Assembly: GCA_938049125.1 (NCBI GenBank) | Contig: CALICR010000196.1 | Coordinates: 1 to 10,358, forward strand | Length of the DNA stretch: 10,358 nucleotides | Reading direction: 5' to 3' | Source of the DNA: an uncultured Clostridia bacterium | GTDB lineage: Bacteria; Bacillota; Clostridia; Oscillospirales; Oscillospiraceae | Part shown: one piece after another, positions 1 through 7,042 of the stretch | How the letters are laid out: each line of letters starts with the position of its first letter | How positions within the stretch are numbered: the stretch's first letter is position 1 | The notes under the pieces: generated by a model | Database searches by the model: none | Seen by the model: the letters and a program-made list of their open reading frames with translations, nothing else | Told to the model about the DNA's origin: nothing | Translations under genes and position numbers: made by a program

Positions 1-1677
1 GACAACAACCGCAAGAACTGCTACGACAAGGGCACCGCGCCCTGCAAGACCGCCTGTCCCGCCCACGTCGCCGTGCAGGGCTACCTCAAGCTGGCGGCGC
101 AGGGTAAATATCAGGAGGCGCTTGCCCTCATCAAGAAGGACAACCCCTTCCCGGCGGTCTGCGGACGCATCTGCAACAAGCGCTGTGAGGAAGCCTGCAC
201 CCGCGGCACCATCGACGAAGCCGTCGCCATCGACGCGGTCAAGAAGTTCCTCGCAGAGCAGGATCTCTGCGCCGGGACGCGCTACATCCCGCCCGTCGTC
301 ATCGCGTCGAGCCGCCTGACCCACTGGGCGCAGAAGATCGCCGTCATCGGCTCCGGCCCCGCCGGTCTCTCCGCCGCCTATTACCTTGCCACCAAGGGCT
401 ACAAGCCCGTCGTCTTTGAAAAGAGCGCAAAGCCCGGCGGCATGCTGACCTACGGCATCCCGTCCTTCAAGCTCGAAAAGAACATCATCGACGCCGAGAT
501 CCAGGTCATCCGCGAGCTTGGCGTGGAGATCCGCTGCGGCGTCGAGGTCGGCAAGGACGTCACCATTCCGGAGCTGCGGGAGCAGGGCTTTGAAGCCTTC
601 TACGTCGCCATCGGCTGCCAGGGCGGCAGGCTGCCCGGCGTGCCCGGCGAGGACGCGAAGGGCACCGCCATCGCCGTTGACTTCCTGCACCATGCGCTCG
701 AGGACGAGACGCAGCGGATGGAGGGCGACACCGTCGTCATCGGCGGCGGCAACGTCGCGGTGGACTGCGCAAAGACCGCGAAGCGCTTCGGCGCGACGAA
801 GGTCAGCATGGTCTGCCTCGAGTCCCGCGAGACCATGCCCGCCTCCAAAAACGAGATCGCCGAGGTTCTGGAGGAGAAAATCGACATCTGCGCCGGCTGG
901 GGTCCCGCGGAGCTGGTCAAGAACGACGCCGGCCACGTCACCGCCGTGCGCTTCAAGCGCTGCACCCGCACCATCGACCCGGAGACGAAGCGCTTCTCCC
1001 CGCTCTATGAGGAAAGCGAGACCATGGAGCTGAAGGCGGATCACGTCGTGTTCGCCATCGGTCAGGCGATCAACTGGGGCGGGCTGCTCACCGGCACGAA
1101 GGTGGAGTTCCACCGCGGCAATTACCCGGTCGCCGACCCGCTGACCTACCAGACCGCAGAGCCGGACATCTTCGTCGGCGGCGACGTGTTCCACGGGCCG
1201 AAGTTCGCCATCGACGCCATCGAGGACGGCAAGTGCGCGGCGGAGTCGCTCCACCGCTACGTCCACAAGGGCGCGTCCCTCACCACCGGACGCAACCGCC
1301 GCGACTTCATCATGCTCGACAAGGACAACATCTCCGTGCCAAGCTACGACCACGCGGGACGGCAGGAGGCGGGCATGGACGCTTCGATCGATCCGCGCTC
1401 CTTCCGCGACGCGCACAGGACGCTGACGGCGGAGCAGGTGAAGATCGAGACGGCGCGCTGCCTCGGCTGCGGCGCAAGCTGGGTCGATCCCAACAAGTGC
1501 ATCGGCTGCGGCGTTTGCACCACGAAGTGCGCCTTCGACGCCATCCACCTCAAGCGCGACCACCCCGAGTGCTCGAAGATGATGAAGGCGGAGGACAAGA
1601 TGAAGGGCATCCTCTCGATGGCGGGCAAGCGCCTCGGCGAGAGCATCCGGGTCAAAAAGGTCGAAAAGAAGGGCTGA
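1..1677 (+). CDS. GltD-like FAD/NAD(P)H oxidoreductase with 4Fe-4S domains, 5' partial
   Basis: The frame is open from the first base, so the N-terminus lies upstream. The GTG at 73 is not the start, because the codons before it (window codons 15-20) already carry an Fe-S motif, CKTACP. Window codons 15-66 form a GltD-type N-terminal 4Fe-4S domain with cysteines at 15, 19, 54, 58, 62 and 66. An FAD Rossmann motif (VIGSGPAGLSAA) starts near codon 115, an NAD(P)H motif (VIGGGNVAVD) near 246, and the second FAD-contact segment (FVGGDVFHGPKFAIDAI) near 391. A C-terminal ferredoxin-like region has cysteines at 487, 490, 500, 503, 506 and 510. The architecture matches proteins related to the glutamate synthase small subunit, which pass electrons between NAD(P)H, flavin and Fe-S partners. 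The physiological partner is unknown and could be a hydrogenase or another redox enzyme encoded upstream. A lysine-rich tail ends 3 bp before hypA, which suggests one operon with translational coupling. Confidence 0.9.
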   Translation, partial: DNNRKNCYDKGTAPCKTACPAHVAVQGYLKLAAQGKYQEALALIKKDNPFPAVCGRICNKRCEEACTRGTIDEAVAIDAVKKFLAEQDLCAGTRYIPPVVIASSRLTHWAQKIAVIGSGPAGLSAAYYLATKGYKPVVFEKSAKPGGMLTYGIPSFKLEKNIIDAEIQVIRELGVEIRCGVEVGKDVTIPELREQGFEAFYVAIGCQGGRLPGVPGEDAKGTAIAVDFLHHALEDETQRMEGDTVVIGGGNVAVDCAKTAKRFGATKVSMVCLESRETMPASKNEIAEVLEEKIDICAGWGPAELVKNDAGHVTAVRFKRCTRTIDPETKRFSPLYEESETMELKADHVVFAIGQAINWGGLLTGTKVEFHRGNYPVADPLTYQTAEPDIFVGGDVFHGPKFAIDAIEDGKCAAESLHRYVHKGASLTTGRNRRDFIMLDKDNISVPSYDHAGRQEAGMDASIDPRSFRDAHRTLTAEQVKIETARCLGCGASWVDPNKCIGCGVCTTKCAFDAIHLKRDHPECSKMMKAEDKMKGILSMAGKRLGESIRVKKVEKKG

Positions 1678-1680
1678 GAC

Positions 1681-2025
1681 ATGCACGAACTCGGTATCGT
1701 CTTTCACATCGCGGACAGCGTCGTGCAGGTCGCCAAGGACAACGGCGCGGCGCGCGTCCACAGCGTCACGCTGGAGGTCGGCGAGGTCTCCACGGTCATC
1801 CCGGAGTACCTGCTCGACGTCTGGAAATGGAACTGCAAGCGCACGCCGATGCTCGAGGACTGCGAGCTTCTGGTCGAGCGCCTGCCTGCCGTCACCTACT
1901 GCGACGCCTGCGGCAAAACTTACCCGACTGTGGAGCATGGCAAGACCTGCCCCCGCTGCGGCAGCGACAAAACGTGGCTTCAGACCGGAAACGAGGTCAA
2001 TATCCGCGAGATTTCGGTTCTCTGA
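1681..2025 (+). CDS. hypA: HypA-type nickel metallochaperone
   Basis: A 114-residue protein, the usual HypA length. It begins with Met-His-Glu, the N-terminal motif that binds Ni(II) in HypA/HybF. A zinc-finger domain has cysteines at 74, 77, 90 and 93 (CxxC-x12-CxxC). HypA delivers nickel to [NiFe]-hydrogenase precursors, with HypB, and in some bacteria to urease. The gene starts 3 bp after the stop of the Fe-S flavoprotein, with a purine-rich AAGAAGGG ahead of the ATG, so the two are probably co-transcribed and coupled. No hydrogenase, urease or other hyp gene is visible here. Either the target lies upstream, or this HypA-like protein serves the linked redox complex in another way. Family assignment is firm; the client enzyme is not known. 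Confidence 0.93.
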   Translation: MHELGIVFHIADSVVQVAKDNGAARVHSVTLEVGEVSTVIPEYLLDVWKWNCKRTPMLEDCELLVERLPAVTYCDACGKTYPTVEHGKTCPRCGSDKTWLQTGNEVNIREISVL

Positions 2026-2041
2026 CCGCCCAAATACCGCA

Positions 2042-2074
2042 AGCGCCCCGCCCTGCGATGCAAGGCGGGGCGTT
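2042..2074. terminator. GC-rich hairpin between convergent hypA and helicase
   Basis: Arms CGCCCCGCC (2044-2052) and GGCGGGGCG (2064-2072) pair perfectly, with an inner TGC/GCA extension around a GAT loop. It lies 16 bp after the hypA stop and downstream of the convergent helicase gene, so it could stop transcription from both sides. The T-tract is poor on both strands (GTTCCC on +), so efficiency is uncertain. Confidence 0.65.
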
Positions 2075-2116
2075 CCCGTAAATGATGGCAAATGGTTTCT
2101 GCCGCTGTCCCTCCGC

Positions 2117-4273
2117 TCAATCGCACCGCTCCAGGCGGGCGCGGAAGGAGATGCTGCGGGGCGTCTCCATGGCGTCGAAGCGGACCACGTGGGCGCCCTT
2201 GTCGAGGTCCACGTCCAGCACGGTGCCCGGCCCGAACATGACATGGCGCACCCGGGTCCCGATGGGGAAGACCGCCGTGTCCGCCGCACCGGGCAGGAAG
2301 CGTTCGCTGTGCGCAATATAGTCCCCGGCGGACTGGAGCAGACCCGGCTGGGGCGGCTGCGCGAAGGTCAGCAGGCCCGGGTCAATGTCCAGCAGGAACC
2401 GGGAGGGATACCGGGGCGAGCCGTCGAAGTTCCGCCCGTCGGCCTCGGACAGGTACAGTCCCCGCTCCGCCCGGGTCAGGGCCACGAAGGCCAGCCGCCG
2501 CTCCTCCTCCATGCCCTCCCGGGTCCGCACCCTGCGGGAGGGGAAGATACCCTCGTTCATGCCGCAGAGGAAGACGTAGGGGAACTCCAGGCCTTTGGCG
2601 GCGTGGACCGTCATCAGCTTCACCTTGTCCCCCGGCTCCGCCGCGTCGCTGTTCGAGAAGAGGGCCACGTGACTGAGGTAGTGCTCCAGGGTGCTCTCCT
2701 CGCCGCAGCTCATCTCGTACTCGTAGACCGACTGCTTCAGCTCCGCCAGGTTGTCGAGCCGCTCCTGGCTGCCCTCGGTGCGCAGCGCCCGCTCGTAGCC
2801 GCTCTTGTCCAGAAGGTCCGAGAGCACCTCGGAGATGGGCCGGTCATGGCAGTTCGCCCCGAAGCGCTCCACGAGGTCCGCCAGCTGCCGGGCCTTGGTG
2901 CCCTGAAAAATGGGGTCCTCCAGATGGTCCCGCATGGCCTGATAGAGCGTGCAGCCCGCCTGCGCTGCCGTCTCCTCCAGGAAGGCCATGCGCCGCTTGC
3001 CCAGGTTGCGCCGCGGCACGTTGGCCACGCGGCGGAAGGAGAGGTCGTCCCGGTAGACGATGAGCCGGAGATAGCTGAGCGCGTCCTTGATCTCCGCCCG
3101 GGCGAAAAACTGGACGCCGCTGTAGATGGTGTAGGGCACCTTCTCCTCCAGCAGCACCTCCTCCACGGTCCGGGTCACATAGTGGGCGCGGTAGAGCACG
3201 GTCATGTCCCGGAGCGGTACGCCCTGCGCCAGGAGCTTCCGCATCTCGGCAGCCATCCACTTTGCCTCCGCCTCCTGGGTCTCGGCGAAGCAGCAGAGCA
3301 CCGGCGGCCCCGCGGGCCGCGTCGGCCGCAGATCCTTGGGGATGCGGAGCTTGTTTTTCGAGATCAGCGAGTTGGCCGCCGCCAGAATTTCCGGCGCAGA
3401 GCGGTAGTTGTCCGTCATGAGGACAGTCTTCGTGCCTGGGAAAGCCTTGTCGAAGTCCAGCAGATACTTCACGTCGGCGCCGCGCCAGGTGTAGATGGTC
3501 TGGTCCGGATCTCCCACGATGAAAAGGTTCCTGTGGAAGCCGCAGAGCACCGACATCAGCTCATATTGGAGCAGATCAATGTCCTGGAACTCGTCGATCA
3601 TGATATATTCGAGCCGCTGCTGCCACTTGCGGCGGATCTCCGGCTGCTGGGCGAAGATGTAGAGCGAGAATTTGATGAGGTCGTTGTAGTCGAGGCCGAA
3701 GCACTTTTTCTCCTGGTAGAGATAGCCGTAGAAGATGATGTCCCCGGCCTCCGTCGCCGCCTCGTACTTCTCCCGCAGGGTGTCGAGGGACATGGTGATC
3801 ATGTCCCGGTAATACTCCGGCTCCTTGAAGAGCTTGCGGATCTCGATCATGTCCCGGGCCGCGGCGAAGGTCATGCTCCGCAGCGTCAGGCCCCGCTCCT
3901 CGTAGATGTGCTGGAGCATGGCATCGATGTCGGAGTTGTCCAGCACCAGAAAGCTCTTCGGGTACTGCACCGCGTGGCTGTCCTCCTGCAAAACGGAGAC
4001 GCAGAAGCCGTGGAAGGTATTGATGTAGCCCGTGTCGTTGTCGCCGGTCAGGGCGTGGATGCGCTGACGCATCTCCGCCGCCGACTTGTTCGTAAAGGTC
4101 ACGCAAAGGATGTTGCCCGGCAGGATGCCCAGCTCATTGACCAGATAGGCGAAGCGATGCGCCAGCGCCCGGGTCTTGCCGGACCCGGCCCCCGCGATGA
4201 CGCGCACATAGCCCTCGGTGGTCAGGACCGCCTCCCGCTGCGCCGGGTTCAGCCCCTGGATCAAATCTGTCAT
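2117..4273 (-). CDS. pcrA: UvrD/PcrA-family superfamily 1A DNA helicase
   Basis: A 718-residue ATP-dependent 3'-5' DNA helicase, close to the usual PcrA length. Motifs run in order: Q-motif LNPAQREAV (8-16), Walker A GAGSGKT (28-34), motif Ia VTFTNKSAAEM (58-68), Walker B DEFQ (227-230), motif III VGDPDQTIYTWRGAD (253-267), motif IV around 288-292, motif V VHAAKGLEF (556-564) and motif VI EERRLAFVALTRAERG (590-605). The C-terminus (about 671-718) is a small beta domain, GTRVRHVMFGPGTVLDVD, like the Tudor-type RNA-polymerase-binding tail of PcrA/UvrD. I chose the ATG at 4273 because GGAGG sits 8-9 nt ahead of it and homology begins there. The open frame runs 22 codons further to 4339, but that crosses the promoter. 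Expected roles are nucleotide excision and transcription-coupled repair and removal of stalled complexes. Clostridia often carry more than one UvrD-like gene, so whether this is the main PcrA is not certain. Confidence 0.95.
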   Translation of the reverse strand: MTDLIQGLNPAQREAVLTTEGYVRVIAGAGSGKTRALAHRFAYLVNELGILPGNILCVTFTNKSAAEMRQRIHALTGDNDTGYINTFHGFCVSVLQEDSHAVQYPKSFLVLDNSDIDAMLQHIYEERGLTLRSMTFAAARDMIEIRKLFKEPEYYRDMITMSLDTLREKYEAATEAGDIIFYGYLYQEKKCFGLDYNDLIKFSLYIFAQQPEIRRKWQQRLEYIMIDEFQDIDLLQYELMSVLCGFHRNLFIVGDPDQTIYTWRGADVKYLLDFDKAFPGTKTVLMTDNYRSAPEILAAANSLISKNKLRIPKDLRPTRPAGPPVLCCFAETQEAEAKWMAAEMRKLLAQGVPLRDMTVLYRAHYVTRTVEEVLLEEKVPYTIYSGVQFFARAEIKDALSYLRLIVYRDDLSFRRVANVPRRNLGKRRMAFLEETAAQAGCTLYQAMRDHLEDPIFQGTKARQLADLVERFGANCHDRPISEVLSDLLDKSGYERALRTEGSQERLDNLAELKQSVYEYEMSCGEESTLEHYLSHVALFSNSDAAEPGDKVKLMTVHAAKGLEFPYVFLCGMNEGIFPSRRVRTREGMEEERRLAFVALTRAERGLYLSEADGRNFDGSPRYPSRFLLDIDPGLLTFAQPPQPGLLQSAGDYIAHSERFLPGAADTAVFPIGTRVRHVMFGPGTVLDVDLDKGAHVVRFDAMETPRSISFRARLERCD

Positions 4274-4310
4274 CTGCCGGTTCCTCCCAAAGTCGTTTTT
4301 CTTATTTTTT

Positions 4311-4339
4311 ATTATAGCACAGCGCGTCCATGCAAACAA
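4311..4339 (-). promoter_or_regulatory. Helicase promoter, extended -10
   Basis: On the minus strand, TTGTTT (4339-4334), a 17-bp spacer and a perfect TATAAT (4316-4311) preceded by TGC, an extended -10. The predicted start near 4304 leaves a leader of about 30 nt before the ATG at 4273. The -35 matches consensus at three of six bases. Confidence 0.75.
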
Positions 4340-4365
4340 GCGTTCGCTTCACCGGATCTTTCCCC

Positions 4366-4394
4366 TTGCCTCCGCGGCGGCGGGCTGGTACAAT
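4366..4394 (+). promoter_or_regulatory. Promoter of the ProX/YbaK-type gene
   Basis: TTGCCT (4366-4371), a 17-bp spacer and TACAAT (4389-4394) with TGG directly before it, an extended -10. The predicted start is near 4401, about 27 nt before the ATG at 4428. It is divergent from the helicase promoter; the two -35 boxes are 26 bp apart. Confidence 0.75.
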
Positions 4395-4427
4395 AGAGAA
4401 AATCCAGCCGGAAAGGACCTGATCCCC

Positions 4428-4916
4428 ATGACCAAGCAGGAAACCTATGCCTTTCTCCGCGCCCGGGGCGTGGACTTCGAGGCGGTGGAGCACCGCGCCG
4501 TCTTCAACATGGAGGAGTGCGCCGCGCTCCACCTCCCCCACCCCGAGGCCGACGCGAAAAATCTCTTCGTCCGCGACGACAAAAAGCTGAATTACTATCT
4601 CCTCACCGTCCGCGGTGAAAAGCGCGTGGACCTCAAGGCGTTCCGCCGGACCTACGGCACACGCTCCCTCGGCTTCGCCTCGCCGGACGAGCTTATCTGC
4701 TACCTCGGCCTGATGCCCGGCTCCGTCTCGCCGCTGGCCCTGCTCCGGGACCGGGCCCGGAACGTCCGGTTCTTCCTGGACGAGGACTTCCTGCTGCCGC
4801 CGGGCCGCATCGGCGTCCACCCCAACGACAACACCGCCACCGTCTTTCTCCAGGCTGCGGACCTGCTGGACCTCATCCGTGCCCACGGCAACCCCGTGAC
4901 CACGGCCAAATTCTGA
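4428..4916 (+). CDS. Free-standing ProX/YbaK-type prolyl-tRNA editing protein
   Basis: A 162-residue protein of the YbaK/ProRS-associated domain superfamily, PrdX/ProXp type. These stand-alone domains hydrolyse mischarged aminoacyl-tRNA(Pro), usually Ala-tRNA(Pro), in trans. Family features seen are the DAKNLFVRDDKK block with the conserved lysine (K44), LTVRGEKRVDLK (59-70), a GxxxP loop GSVSP (98-102) and GVHPNDN (129-135) with the conserved histidine (H131). I start at the ATG at 4428, with AAGGA 10 nt ahead and a promoter upstream. The frame extends further 5' but crosses that promoter. It is monocistronic, ending just before a strong hairpin. Which mischarged tRNA it acts on (Ala, Cys or other) cannot be read with certainty. 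Confidence 0.88.
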   Translation: MTKQETYAFLRARGVDFEAVEHRAVFNMEECAALHLPHPEADAKNLFVRDDKKLNYYLLTVRGEKRVDLKAFRRTYGTRSLGFASPDELICYLGLMPGSVSPLALLRDRARNVRFFLDEDFLLPPGRIGVHPNDNTATVFLQAADLLDLIRAHGNPVTTAKF

Positions 4917-4920
4917 ACAC

Positions 4921-4954
4921 ACCGGCGGGCCTGCGTTCATGCAGGCCCGCCGGT
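4921..4954. terminator. Perfect 14-bp hairpin between convergent genes
   Basis: ACCGGCGGGCCTGC (4921-4934) and its exact complement (4941-4954) flank a 6-nt loop. It begins 5 bp after one stop codon and ends 8 bp from the convergent thiN stop, so it probably terminates both genes. The T-tract is short (CCTTTGTT on +). Confidence 0.85.
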
Positions 4955-4961
4955 CCTTTGT

Positions 4962-5576
4962 TCACAGGTCGTACCAGAGCAGCAGCGTGCCGTCCCGGAC
5001 CGTGACCTCGGCCTCCGCGCCGGTGAACGAGTTGCTGACGCCCAGAGGCAGCTCCGGCCGCAGCTCCGCGTCCTCCAGCTCATACTTGAGGCCCCGCAGG
5101 GTCACACCCCGGGCCGGGCCGCTGATGGTAAAGACGGAAAGATTTCCGTGCTGCGCCGCCGGGAAGCGCTTCGTGCCGCAGCGGAGCGCCGTACAGACGG
5201 AAGCGCGGTCGTAGAGGTACCCCTCGGCCCCCCGCTCCGCCAGGAACAGCAGGCACTGGAGGTTCGCCAGCGTGTGCTCCGGCCGCGCGCCGCCGGTGCC
5301 GCCGTAGATGCGGAAGCGCCGGTATCCGCGCTCCAGGCCCAGGCGGATGGCAGCCAGCATGTCCGTATCGTCCTTCTCCACGGGCAGGCGGATGACGTTG
5401 GACCCCGCCGGAACAGCACCCAGCGAGTCAAAATCGCCGACCACCAGGTCCGGCGTCAGCCCCAGCGCCTTGAGCGCGGCGCAGCCGCCATCCGCGGCGA
5501 TCAGAAGGTCCCCGGGACCAGGCCGCGCGTGCAGCCCATAAAAACTCCCGGCGCCGATGAGATAGCAGTCCTGCAT
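4962..5576 (-). CDS. thiN: Thiamine diphosphokinase (thiamine pyrophosphokinase)
   Basis: A 204-residue cytosolic enzyme that transfers pyrophosphate from ATP to thiamine, giving thiamine diphosphate. Motifs are ADGG (28-31), GDFDS (47-51, metal/nucleotide site), KDDTD (68-72), GGTGGARPEHTLAN (92-105) and the thiamine-contact SNSF (181-184) in the C-terminal beta domain. The usual GGRxDH motif reads ARPEH here, with Glu for Asp, a conservative change. The ATG at 5576 is preceded by GGAGG at 8 nt spacing. The common Firmicute neighbours rpe and rsgA/cpgA are absent. I see no promoter in the 80 bp separating it from the upstream co-directional ABC ATPase gene, and that gap holds a terminator. 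Transcription may therefore depend on partial read-through or on a weak promoter I cannot recognise. Confidence 0.93.
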   Translation of the reverse strand: MQDCYLIGAGSFYGLHARPGPGDLLIAADGGCAALKALGLTPDLVVGDFDSLGAVPAGSNVIRLPVEKDDTDMLAAIRLGLERGYRRFRIYGGTGGARPEHTLANLQCLLFLAERGAEGYLYDRASVCTALRCGTKRFPAAQHGNLSVFTISGPARGVTLRGLKYELEDAELRPELPLGVSNSFTGAEAEVTVRDGTLLLWYDL

Positions 5577-5608
5577 AGGTCATTCCTCCGTTTTCTTCCG
5601 GGACGGCC

Positions 5609-5641
5609 AAAAGGGCCGGGAGCGTGTTCCGCTCCCGGCCC
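5609..5641 (-). terminator. Intrinsic terminator of the ABC ATPase gene
   Basis: A perfect 12-bp stem (5613-5624 with 5630-5641, GGGCCGGGAGCG type) with a 5-nt loop. On the minus strand it is followed by TTTT (5612-5609). It begins 15 bp after the stop of the ATPase gene and lies between it and thiN. Confidence 0.88.
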
Positions 5642-5656
5642 GGCAGTCCAATCGGA

Positions 5657-6844
5657 TCAGATCAGGTTCTTCTCGGTTTCCTTATTGAAGAGGTGCATGA
5701 GCTTCGGGTCGAAGTCGAACTTGACCTCGCTGTGGTTGCTCAGCGCCGTGGTGTCGATGTTGGCGGTGGGGACCACGGCCACGACGTCGTTGGTGCCGGC
5801 GGTCATGTGCAGGTGCAGCTCGGAGCCCATCATCTCGGACACGTCGATGCGTGCCGCGATGCCGGTATCGCCGATCTGGACATGGACGGGACGGACACCG
5901 ACGGCGACTTCCTGGGCCTGAACCCCGTTTGCCTTCAGGGCAGCCTGCTTATCCTCAGGCATGACGAACTTCTTGCCCATGACCTCGACGACGTACTTGC
6001 CGTCTTCGATGGAGAGCTTGCCGTCGTTGAAGAAATTCATCTGCGGGGTGCCGATGAAGCCGGCGACGAACAGGTTCGCGGGATGGTTGAAGACCTCCTG
6101 CGGGGTGCCGATCTGCTGGATGAAGCCGTCGCGCATGATAACGATACGGTCGCCCAGGGTCATAGCCTCGACCTGGTCGTGGGTAACATAGATGAAGGTG
6201 GTGTCGATCTTCTCGCGCAGCTTGATAATCTCCGCACGCATCTGGTTGCGCAGCTTGGCATCCAGGTTGGAGAGCGGCTCGTCCATGAGGAAGACCTTCG
6301 GGTTCCGGACGATGGCACGGCCGATGGCGACACGCTGCCGCTGGCCGCCGGACAGGGCCTTCGGCTTGCGGTCAAGGTACTGGGTGATGTCCAGGATCTC
6401 GGCGGCGTCGCGGACCTTCTTGTCGATCTCCGCCTTCGGGGTCTTCTTCAGCTTCAGAGAGAAGGCCATATTTTCATAGACAGTCATATGGGGGTACAGG
6501 GCGTAGTTCTGGAAAACCATTGCGATGTCGCGGTCCTTGGGGGCGACGTCGTTCATCAGCTTGCCGTCGATGTAGAGCTCGCCCTCGGAGATCTCCTCCA
6601 GGCCCGCCACCATGCGCAGGGTGGTGGACTTGCCGCAGCCGGAGGGACCGACCAGAACAATGAACTCCTTGTCGGCGATGTTCAGGTTGAATTCCTGCAC
6701 CGCGACAACGCCCTTGTCCGTGATCTGAAGGTTGACCTTCTTCTCTTCCACCGGAGCGTCCTTCTTCTTCTTTTTCTTCTTTTTCTCCTCACCGGAGACG
6801 AAGGGGTAGATCTTCTTGATGTTTTTCAGGATTACTTCTGCCAT
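5657..6844 (-). CDS. ugpC: Carbohydrate ABC transporter ATPase, MsmX/UgpC type
   Basis: A 395-residue ATP-binding subunit of the MalK/MsmX/UgpC family, which energises sugar or glycerol-phosphate importers at the inner face of the membrane. Walker A is GPSGCGKST (66-74), the Q-loop glutamine is Q112, the signature is LSGGQ (164-168), Walker B is VFLMDEP (184-190), the D-loop is SNLD (192-195) and the H-loop histidine is H222. A TOBE/OB regulatory domain occupies about 265-390. Between the first strands (about 18-46) is a charged insertion with eight consecutive lysines, absent from textbook MalK but, as I recall, present in clostridial relatives. No permease or solute-binding gene is adjacent, which fits an MsmX-like ATPase shared by several transporters. 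The start MAEVILKN is set by homology. Its Shine-Dalgarno is poor: GGAG lies 14 nt away, while a perfect AGGAGG lies 116 nt upstream. The frame stays open to a GTG at 6925. Confidence 0.95.
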   Translation of the reverse strand: MAEVILKNIKKIYPFVSGEEKKKKKKKKDAPVEEKKVNLQITDKGVVAVQEFNLNIADKEFIVLVGPSGCGKSTTLRMVAGLEEISEGELYIDGKLMNDVAPKDRDIAMVFQNYALYPHMTVYENMAFSLKLKKTPKAEIDKKVRDAAEILDITQYLDRKPKALSGGQRQRVAIGRAIVRNPKVFLMDEPLSNLDAKLRNQMRAEIIKLREKIDTTFIYVTHDQVEAMTLGDRIVIMRDGFIQQIGTPQEVFNHPANLFVAGFIGTPQMNFFNDGKLSIEDGKYVVEVMGKKFVMPEDKQAALKANGVQAQEVAVGVRPVHVQIGDTGIAARIDVSEMMGSELHLHMTAGTNDVVAVVPTANIDTTALSNHSEVKFDFDPKLMHLFNKETEKNLI

Positions 6845-7042
6845 ATGCACGACTGCAGCTCCGGTGCCTTCGCAAGCCGGAACCTCGCGGCCGGAATTCC
6901 GCGCCGCATTACGACAGGTCTCCACACTGCCGCACCGCCAGTCCAGCGGATTGTCTGATTCCTCCTAACATGATTCCCGGCGGGCGCTATTGTGGGTGGA
7001 GTAGCGCAGGCCGGCTGGGATATGCGGGTTAGACGTTCCCGC
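6845..7042 (-). promoter_or_regulatory. Long structured leader of the ABC ATPase gene
   Basis: About 198 nt separate the predicted transcription start from the ATG at 6844, unusually long for this window; other predicted leaders are 24-30 nt, apart from that of the dehydrogenase. In transcript order it holds the 7022-7044 inverted repeat, then a hairpin with arms 7002-7014 and 6977-6989 (5 bp, a 2x2 internal loop, 6 bp, a 12-nt loop), then AGGAGG (6966-6961). Further on is a third hairpin, 6887-6907, with an AATT loop and one bulged base. A 20-codon frame from the ATG at 6972 (MLGGIRQSAG start) spans the AGGAGG and stops before the main gene. I recognise no known riboswitch class. Regulation by RNA structure is an inference. 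Confidence 0.5.
6961..6966 (-). promoter_or_regulatory. Perfect Shine-Dalgarno without a start codon
   Basis: AGGAGG on the minus strand (CCTCCT on +), the strongest ribosome-binding sequence in this part. No ATG, GTG or TTG lies 5-13 nt after it. The nearest convincing start, the ATPase ATG, is 116 nt away. In the ATPase frame a TAG overlaps the motif, so the protein cannot extend past it. Confidence 0.6.

Noticed and set aside
1233..2081. A 282-codon plus-strand frame overlapping the oxidoreductase and hypA
   Set aside because: Out-of-frame, Arg-rich translation spanning two well-supported genes.
1937..4396. An 819-codon plus-strand open frame opposite the helicase gene
   Set aside because: It is a mirror frame in GC-rich DNA. 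Its translation has no recognisable domain, whereas the minus strand encodes all helicase motifs with a good ribosome-binding site and promoter.
6842..6900. CATATG, CTGCAG and GAATTC clustered upstream of the ATPase, resembling a cloning junction
   Set aside because: Six-base sites are expected by chance, the flanking sequence is natural-looking, and no vector sequence is visible.
6845..6925. An N-terminal extension of the ATPase starting at GTG 6925
   Set aside because: Family homology starts at MAEVILKN (6844), the extension has no ribosome-binding site, and its sequence is not family-like.
5624..6958. A 444-codon plus-strand frame opposite the ABC ATPase
   Set aside because: Low-complexity Leu/Val/Asp/Gly translation from the antisense of a conserved gene; no ribosome-binding site and no family motifs.
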